A stretch of DNA of 11,195 bases. Origin: Thermoanaerobaculales bacterium. GTDB lineage: Bacteria; Acidobacteriota; Thermoanaerobaculia; Thermoanaerobaculales; Sulfomarinibacteraceae. Under the pieces are notes generated by a model. It was not told where the DNA came from. It was given only the letters and a program-made list of their open reading frames with translations, and did no database searches. Where the stretch lies: the NCBI GenBank assembly GCA_029938595.1, contig JAOZUP010000095.1:1-11195 (forward strand), in the 5' to 3' direction. Below are positions 6,553 to 11,195 of the stretch, one piece after another. The position numbers and the translations under genes are program-made. Every line of letters begins with the position of its first letter. The first letter of the stretch is position 1.

Positions 6553-7629
6553 TCACGCCCACCGGTAGACGACGGAGTTGATATTCATTCCGGCGCCGAC
6601 CGAGGCGAGGATCACGGTGTCGCCCTGCACGAGGTGGTGGCCGTCCATCTCGCCGCGCGCAACGAGGTCAATCAGGGTTGGCACGGTGGCCACGGAGGAG
6701 TTGCCGAGCCACGAGATGGTCATGGGCATGATGCCCTCGGGAATATCGTTCACCTTGTAGAGCTTGAAGATCCGCTTGAGGATTGCGTCATCCATCTTGG
6801 CGTTGGCCTGGTGGAGGAACACTTTCTTGACGTCCGAGAGATCGAGGCCGGCTCGATCAAGACTTTTCTTGACCACGCCCGGCACGTTGGTCAGCGCATA
6901 GCTGTAGAGCTTGCGGCCGAACATCTTGAGGTAGAGGGTGCCGTCGTCGTGGTCCGCGTCGTAGGATCTGCCCATCCACAGCAGCCGCGCGTGGTCGATG
7001 GTGTCCGATCGGGTTGCATGCGCGACGATCCCGATCTCGTCATTGACTTCGCGCGCCTCGAACACCGCAGCACCTGCGCCGTCGGAGTAGATCATGCTGT
7101 CGCGGTCGTGGGGATCCGAGATCCGCGACAGGGTCTCGCCACCGATCACCAGTGCCCGCGTCGCATCGCCCGAGCGCAGGTAGTAATCGGCCTGGATGAT
7201 GCCCTGCACCCAGCCCGGACAGCCGAAGGGCAAATCGTAGGCGACACATTCCGGGTTGGCGATTCCGAGTCGCTGTTTGACCCGCGCGGCGAGGGTGGGG
7301 CAAAAGTCGCATCGCCGGTTGTCGGCGAGCACGTCGCCGAAATTATGGGCGAAAATGATGTAGTCAAGGCTCTCGCGGTCGATGCCGGCTGACTCCAGAG
7401 CCTTCTCGGCCGCCAGGTGACCGATCTCCGAGGTGAGCTGGTCATCCTCGACCCAGCGGCGCTCGCCAATCTCAGTGATCTCGCGAAACCTGTCGATAGT
7501 GTGCGGATTGTTGGCGGGATCGATCGAATCGCCATAATCCATGTAAAAGCGGTTGGCTAGAAACTCATCGTTGGCGACCCGACGTTCCGGGATGAAACTG
7601 CCTGTTCCAATGATCACACTTCGCCGCAT
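6553..7629 (-). CDS. 3-oxoacyl-ACP synthase III (KAS III) family protein
   Basis: 358-residue thiolase-fold enzyme of the FabH family, predicted cytosolic. It condenses an acyl-CoA (or acyl thioester) with malonyl-ACP. The catalytic triad is visible: Cys137 in LPFGCPGW, His273 in FLHQAN, and Asn310 in SWLGNSSVATVP. GAGAAVFE (184-191) and SVGAGMN (343-349) are further family marks. The protein is longer than typical FabH (about 320), with an insertion near residues 28-46, and CDFCPTLAARV (107-117) contains a CxxC before the active site. The sequence fits a KAS III subgroup common in Bacteroidota better than housekeeping E. coli FabH; this is from memory. Start: ATG at 7629 with GAGGAGG at 7634-7640. 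No other lipid genes are nearby, so its product may be an unusual fatty acid, a head-to-head condensed chain or a secondary metabolite; the window does not say which. Confidence 0.92.
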   Translation of the reverse strand: MRRSVIIGTGSFIPERRVANDEFLANRFYMDYGDSIDPANNPHTIDRFREITEIGERRWVEDDQLTSEIGHLAAEKALESAGIDRESLDYIIFAHNFGDVLADNRRCDFCPTLAARVKQRLGIANPECVAYDLPFGCPGWVQGIIQADYYLRSGDATRALVIGGETLSRISDPHDRDSMIYSDGAGAAVFEAREVNDEIGIVAHATRSDTIDHARLLWMGRSYDADHDDGTLYLKMFGRKLYSYALTNVPGVVKKSLDRAGLDLSDVKKVFLHQANAKMDDAILKRIFKLYKVNDIPEGIMPMTISWLGNSSVATVPTLIDLVARGEMDGHHLVQGDTVILASVGAGMNINSVVYRWA

Positions 7630-7808
7630 CGAGCCTCCTCAAGAGTGTTCCCACCCACCGGTCCTCCGCTCTCATCGTGCTGAGCATTGGACCAAGACGG
7701 TAGGTTACAGGTTTCAGTCGTCAGGTCAATGCGTCAAGTCCTGATGCAACGTTGTCATCATGGATTGAATGGCCTCGTAGCGATGCTGCCTCCGCATCCG
7801 ATGTGTCC

Positions 7809-7904
7809 ATCGCTATCGCAATCGCTATCGCTATCGGTATCGAAACCTCTGATCGGCGGCGTCTAGTTCGATAGCGATTGCGATTCCGATAGCGATTGCG
7901 ATTG
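7809..7904. repeat. Facing hexamer arrays (ATCGCT / GATAGC-GATTGC)
   Basis: The left block (7809-7844) consists of about six imperfect hexamers such as ATCGCT, ATCGCA and ATCGGT. The right block (7867-7904) carries the complementary series GATAGC, GATTGC and GATTCC. Separated by 22 nt, they can fold into a long imperfect hairpin, with slippage because the unit repeats. The surrounding gap (7630-7957, 328 nt) has no gene that I can support. Its only other features are the ribosome binding sites of the flanking divergent genes. The block may be a slippage-generated repeat, a protein-binding array or a dispersed element. Confidence 0.75.
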
Positions 7905-7957
7905 TCGTCCCGATCTCCCCTACCCCCCGACCCGCGCCGCCTTGCTAGGATTCAGGC

Positions 7958-9697
7958 ATGGGGAAGAAGCCGTCAACCACCGAACCCAAATCAAAATTGC
8001 CGATCGTACTGGCAGCGATAGGATTCTTCCTCGCGGAGGTGGTCGTCCTGGCCGGCGCCGCGAGCCCGTTTCGGCTGCCGAAGGAGGCGGTCGTCCTGGC
8101 CGCCCTCAGCCTTGCCGTGGCCGGCGGGATCATCGCCGCGGCCCGCCGCCGCGCCATCACGCTTCCTCACGGCCCGCTGGTCTGGGTCCTGATCTCTCTT
8201 CCCATTCTGCAGGCGGTATCGGCCCTCTGGAGTGCGAGCCGGTTGCGCACCCTGGAGTCCTCGCTCCTCACGCTCATCTGGGTCGTGGGTATCTTGTGGC
8301 TCGCGACCGTCACTACCACAACGAGACGGCGGCTGGCCCTGGTTGCGGCCTTCGGCGTCGCCATTTCGGCCTGTGTGATGCTGGTGCAGCTCGCCGGTGT
8401 CAGCGTTTTCGACTTCAGTGCGCCTTTTTCGAGCAAACGTCTGAGCCTCACGGGCCTCACAGGCAACCCGGCCGATCTGGCCATGGCGGCGGTGCTCTTG
8501 CTGCCCTTCCTCCTCACCTGGGGTGAGGATTCGTCGCGGCCCTGGCTGTACCGTGTTCTGGCCGTCACCCTAGCGCTAGCGGCGCTGATCACCCAGACCC
8601 TGACAGGGGTGGTGGCGCTGGCCATACTGCTTGTGGTCTGGCTGATTCAAAAGCGCTCCAAACGGCTGTGGCTGACCACACTCGGACTCGGTGCGTTGAT
8701 CGTCGCGGTGGCTCTCGCCGCCGGTCTGGGAACCCGTCTGCTCAAAGCATCCGATCGAGCCCAAAAGGGCAATTGGTACCGCGTTTTCTCGGCCCGCGGC
8801 GACGGTTGGAGCGCCGCCGCGGAGATGATTCGCGAGCGGCCTCTAATCGGCGTAGGCGCCGCCAACTACACTCAGCTCTACTACCCGAGCCGGCTCGCGT
8901 GGCTCACCCGCCACGGCGGCACCGGAGCGCGCGGTGAGCTGGCATCGCATTTCCAATGGGCCCACTGCGATCCTCTGCAGGTCGTGGCTGAGCTCGGGAT
9001 TCTCGGGATCGTCTGGATGGCCGCCTTCGTGCTGGCGATAGTGAGCATTCGAAGACGCGCGGGACCTCTGCTGCCACTTGCAGTCGCCGCGTGGGTGCCG
9101 TTTGCCCTCCTCCACTACCCATCGCATCTCGCCGTCGGGCTGATCCCGATCGCGCTCCTTCTCGCCCACCTCATCGCCACGACCGAACCACCGCGGACAT
9201 TTCAGTGGCGCAGGGCCCGACTGCCTGTCACAACGGTGGTGGTAGTCCTCGCGATCGTCGCGGCCGGGTGGCAGCTGCGGCGGGTCGCGGTCGACCTGTG
9301 GATCGGAGGTAACGAGCTCCGTCTCACGATGTCGGAAGGTCTGGATCCCGCGAACCGCGCCCGCCTAGCCGCCGCCATCGAAGCGCAAATTCTTTCTAGG
9401 ATTCAGCGGCTGCCTTCTGCAGCGCCCACCCTGTGGCGCACCGTGGGCCGGGCGCGGCTGGTGCGGCGAGAAGCTGCAGGCGCCGAAGTCGCCTTCCGTA
9501 CAGCCTATGCACTGTGGCCTCACGAGGATGCCGAGTTCTACCTCGGGATGAGCCTCGTCACTCAAGGTCGCCGAGGCGAAGGATTACAGCATCTGGGGAG
9601 GGTGTGCCGCACCAACCCGGCGCTCGCACGCTATATCAGCGACAAAGGTCTCCGCCGGTCGGTTCAGGATATGGTGGCGGCCTACCGCCGCCAGTAA
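7958..9697 (+). CDS. O-antigen ligase/polymerase-type membrane protein with helical tail
   Basis: 579 residues with about eleven hydrophobic helices between residues 15 and 440. The Wzy_C (O-antigen ligase/polymerase) signature is visible: RGDGWSAAAEMIRERPLIGVGAANY (280-304, with Arg280 and Arg294) and HCDPLQVVAELGILGI (336-351) in and after the large periplasmic loop. Proteins of this class (WaaL, Wzy, PglL) join polysaccharide or oligosaccharide units to lipid A, to each other, or to protein, at the periplasmic face of the inner membrane. After the last helix (about 423-438) come about 140 soluble residues of paired helices, for example AEVAFRTAYALWPHEDAEFYLGMSLVTQGRRGEGLQHL, which look like two or three TPR units. 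A TPR tail occurs in several acidobacterial and deltaproteobacterial members. No glycosyltransferase genes lie beside it, so donor and acceptor are unknown. Start: ATG at 7958 with AGGA at 7947-7950. The substrate cannot be assigned. Confidence 0.85.
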   Translation: MGKKPSTTEPKSKLPIVLAAIGFFLAEVVVLAGAASPFRLPKEAVVLAALSLAVAGGIIAAARRRAITLPHGPLVWVLISLPILQAVSALWSASRLRTLESSLLTLIWVVGILWLATVTTTTRRRLALVAAFGVAISACVMLVQLAGVSVFDFSAPFSSKRLSLTGLTGNPADLAMAAVLLLPFLLTWGEDSSRPWLYRVLAVTLALAALITQTLTGVVALAILLVVWLIQKRSKRLWLTTLGLGALIVAVALAAGLGTRLLKASDRAQKGNWYRVFSARGDGWSAAAEMIRERPLIGVGAANYTQLYYPSRLAWLTRHGGTGARGELASHFQWAHCDPLQVVAELGILGIVWMAAFVLAIVSIRRRAGPLLPLAVAAWVPFALLHYPSHLAVGLIPIALLLAHLIATTEPPRTFQWRRARLPVTTVVVVLAIVAAGWQLRRVAVDLWIGGNELRLTMSEGLDPANRARLAAAIEAQILSRIQRLPSAAPTLWRTVGRARLVRREAAGAEVAFRTAYALWPHEDAEFYLGMSLVTQGRRGEGLQHLGRVCRTNPALARYISDKGLRRSVQDMVAAYRRQ

Positions 9698-9709
9698 GGG
9701 CTTGTCCGC

Positions 9710-9739
9710 AAAAAATGGGACCCCCCGGAGGGGGGATCC
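9710..9739 (-). terminator. Intrinsic terminator for the minus-strand gene pair
   Basis: A stem of six C against six G (9721-9726 with 9730-9735, loop GGA), extended by GGA/TCC with one bulged base, is followed on the minus strand by CA and then six T (top-strand A 9710-9715). This is a classic Rho-independent layout for transcription coming leftward from the gene ending at 9852. On the plus strand no T-run follows, so it should not serve the ligase gene. Confidence 0.7.
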
Positions 9740-9749
9740 GGAGGGCCCA

Positions 9750-9832
9750 GCGGAAGGAAGGAGGAGCTTCCGCACTCGGCTACTGTTTTGCGGAGGCACG
9801 AGTTCGGGTTACATCCCCCGGGGCTGACGCCC
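9750..9832. other. Structured intergenic stretch with two small hairpins
   Basis: GCGGAAG (9750-9756) pairs with CTTCCGC (9767-9773), and GGGC (9821-9824) pairs with GCCC (9829-9832) around TGAC. Both lie in the minus-strand 3' untranslated region, between the stop at 9852 and the terminator. The phrase GGGGCTGACGCCC resembles dispersed intergenic repeats of some acidobacterial and planctomycete genomes, from memory. No gene is supported here. Confidence 0.3.
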
Positions 9833-9851
9833 TTCGCTGCTCTCGCTTCAC

Positions 9852-10688
9852 TTACCAGGTTTTCGCCCCGATTCGCGTTCGTTCGCAGAGGTTTCGATTG
9901 ACGAAATCGTCGGGCCACTCGTAGCGGCAATTATTGCGAATTCTGTTGAAGGTCGCCTGGTCGAGGCGGACGCTGGGTGCGCTGCGGCCGATAATTGTAT
10001 CCATCGCCGCCCTTTGCTCGGCGATGCAACTGTCAAACCCTTGTGATCCCTCGGCGAAGCTCTTCCGGCATACCGCGTCGAAGGAGCGATCGGCTGCGAT
10101 CGGGTCGATCGGAGGTGGCGGCCCCTCCGCGGCCTCGGCGCGTAATACCGCACGAAGGTCCCTCGCCGCCAACTCAAGCAGCCGAGCCCCATCGGCAAGC
10201 TCAAGCTTGGCCTCGGAAAAGAGGGGCCGGTTCGCGGAGATCGCAGCTCGAAGGATGCCGAGCCCGACCGTGGTTGCGGTGGCGCCGCGATCCGCCTTGT
10301 CATAGGCTGCCGCGTAAAGGTCCGGCGCGTCGATCAACGCCAACTCTTCACGCGGTTGATCAAACTGCTCTCCGGCCTCCTCGACCCGAGCCCGCCACCC
10401 GTCGTCGTAGAAGACGTCGCCCGAGCCCGTTTCACCGAGGAGAGTGCTCAAAGCCTGCGCCGCGGCCGCACACTCCTGAGTGGTTTCGAGGAGAAATTCA
10501 CCGTCGGTCAGAGCGGCCGAAGCGGATCGCGACCTTCCCACGCTTCTCTGGTCAATGACCACTACGTCGTCCCCTGTCTTCTTGAGCTTGATCGAGCCGG
10601 CCACATCACCGAGGCTCTGCTGAGCAACCGCCGGCGCCGCTACCACCACCGCACTCAGCCACATCGCCGCTACTCTATTCCACCTCAT
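9852..10688 (-). CDS. Uncharacterised exported protein with two C-x13-C repeats
   Basis: 278 residues, family not recognised. Start: ATG at 10688 with AGGAGG at 10693-10698; an upstream in-frame ATG at 10754 would overlap the neighbouring gene. The signal peptide MRWNRVAAMWLSAVVVAAPAVA is probably cut before QQSLGD, so the protein is periplasmic or secreted. The middle (about 60-190) is Ala/Glu/Leu-rich and probably helical. After a Pro-rich linker (190-195), two units with the same spacing follow: Cys207 to Cys221 (CRKSFAEGSQGFDSC) and Cys254 to Cys268 (CRYEWPDDFVNRNLC), each starting Cys-Arg. They look like a duplicated disulfide-bonded helical hairpin; I recall similar CxxEWPxDFxxxxxC units in other uncharacterised bacterial proteins. 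The RdhA-like gene ends 46 nt upstream on the same strand, so the two may share a transcript. Function unknown. Confidence 0.8.
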   Translation of the reverse strand: MRWNRVAAMWLSAVVVAAPAVAQQSLGDVAGSIKLKKTGDDVVVIDQRSVGRSRSASAALTDGEFLLETTQECAAAAQALSTLLGETGSGDVFYDDGWRARVEEAGEQFDQPREELALIDAPDLYAAAYDKADRGATATTVGLGILRAAISANRPLFSEAKLELADGARLLELAARDLRAVLRAEAAEGPPPPIDPIAADRSFDAVCRKSFAEGSQGFDSCIAEQRAAMDTIIGRSAPSVRLDQATFNRIRNNCRYEWPDDFVNRNLCERTRIGAKTW

Positions 10689-10734
10689 GGCGCCTCCTGA
10701 CCCACGTCGATCAAAATTCATCTCATATTCGATT

Positions 10735-11195
10735 TTACCCGTAAAAGACGTCATCCAACCAAAGCATCGCGCGGCGGGCCGCCGGTGAGGCAGTGATCGC
10801 GCGCCGGACCAGATTGTGGGCGAGGCTGTCCGCGTGGGAATATGGGCAGGAACGGATACAGGTGGCGCAGTCGGTACCGATCACATTCCAGTAGCGGAAG
10901 CAGGTCTCCGCGTCGATCGCCCAGCGCAGGCCGTCGTCGACCGGCGTCCGCTCTCCGACCGGGATCGCCGCCACCGGACAGCTGACGGCGCACTTGCGGC
11001 AGATCGTGCAGAAATCGATCACCGTCCGATCATCGCCCGGTTCGTCCGCTACCAGCGGCATGTCGGTGGTCACCACGCCCAGGCGCACCCGCGGGCCCAG
11101 CCGCGGCGTCATCAAGAGACCCATACGCCCGATCTCTCCGAGGCCGGCATCTCGCGCCACCAACGGCGCAATGATCCTGTAGTTGCCGTCGATAT
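10735..11195 (-). CDS. RdhA-like two-[4Fe-4S] protein, C-terminal part (cut by window edge)
   Basis: The frame is open to the right edge, so only the last 152 residues or so are seen. They begin IDGNYRIIAPLVARDAGLGE. Two ferredoxin-type motifs are present: CTICRKCAVSCP (11010-10978) and C-x10-C-x2-C-x3-CP (10902-10846), the latter within CFRYWNVIGTDCATCIRSCP. The long first spacing in the second motif, GLGEIGRMGLLMTPRLGPRVRLGVV upstream of it and the TDMPL stretch match the C-terminal half of cobalamin-dependent reductive dehalogenases (RdhA). QueG-like epoxyqueuosine reductases share the fold but have a different second cluster. RdhA proteins remove halogens from organic compounds using B12 and two [4Fe-4S] clusters. 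Many homologues in sediment bacteria have untested roles, and the B12 and active-site region and any Tat signal lie outside the window. The last residues, LWLDDVFYG, are an ordinary end. It is followed after 46 nt by the C-x13-C protein, not by an RdhB-type anchor. Confidence 0.85.
   Translation of the reverse strand, partial: IDGNYRIIAPLVARDAGLGEIGRMGLLMTPRLGPRVRLGVVTTDMPLVADEPGDDRTVIDFCTICRKCAVSCPVAAIPVGERTPVDDGLRWAIDAETCFRYWNVIGTDCATCIRSCPYSHADSLAHNLVRRAITASPAARRAMLWLDDVFYG

Noticed and set aside
6634..7392. Plus-strand open frame antisense to KAS III
   Set aside because: Shadow of a gene with an intact catalytic triad; the translation has no family features.
7809..7904. CRISPR array
   Set aside because: Units are 6 bp, contiguous and without spacers.

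Overview
This window looks like chromosomal DNA of a GC-rich, Gram-negative bacterium. It encodes a TonB-dependent outer-membrane receptor, a lipoprotein, several signal peptides ending in AxA-Q, and a secreted PKD/cytochrome-like protein. That last style, together with an RdhA-like protein, recalls Acidobacteriota, perhaps Thermoanaerobaculia-like sediment lineages. The taxonomic guess is inference from protein style; no rRNA or other marker is present.

Left part (1-6411): probable metal-acquisition island, with zinc the best guess. It opens with an FtsX/MacB-type ABC permease (28-1209), followed by a ZnuA/TroA-like lipoprotein (1329-2264). Next comes a reverse-strand secreted protein with a PKD domain and a C-terminal cytochrome c-like domain (2261-3640). 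Divergent from it lie a His-rich secreted small protein (3782-4201) and a TonB-dependent receptor (4285-6411). A plausible route is metal entry through the receptor, buffering by the His-rich protein, capture by the lipoprotein and ABC-powered transport. The direction of transport and the metal are not proven. The ATPase expected with the permease is not in the window and may lie just upstream. The ZnuA-like protein lacks two of the usual His ligands.

Middle (6404-7957): an AT-rich inverted-repeat pair separates the receptor from a convergent ketoacyl-ACP synthase III homologue (6553-7629, minus). The roughly 330-bp gap after it holds facing arrays of an imperfect GATAGC/GATTGC hexamer.

Right part (7958-11195): an O-antigen ligase/polymerase-type membrane protein with a C-terminal helical tail (7958-9697) faces a minus-strand pair. 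The pair is the C-terminal part of an RdhA-like two-[4Fe-4S] protein cut by the window edge (10735-11195) and, 46 nt downstream, an unrecognised secreted protein with two C-x13-C repeats (9852-10688). A hairpin followed by a T-run at 9710-9739 looks like the terminator of this pair.

No tRNA, rRNA, CRISPR array, transposase or integrase was seen. The most unusual feature is the combination of an FtsX-class permease, a ligand-altered ZnuA-like lipoprotein, a His-rich exported protein and a TonB receptor. Several intergenic repeats also deserve a genome-wide count.
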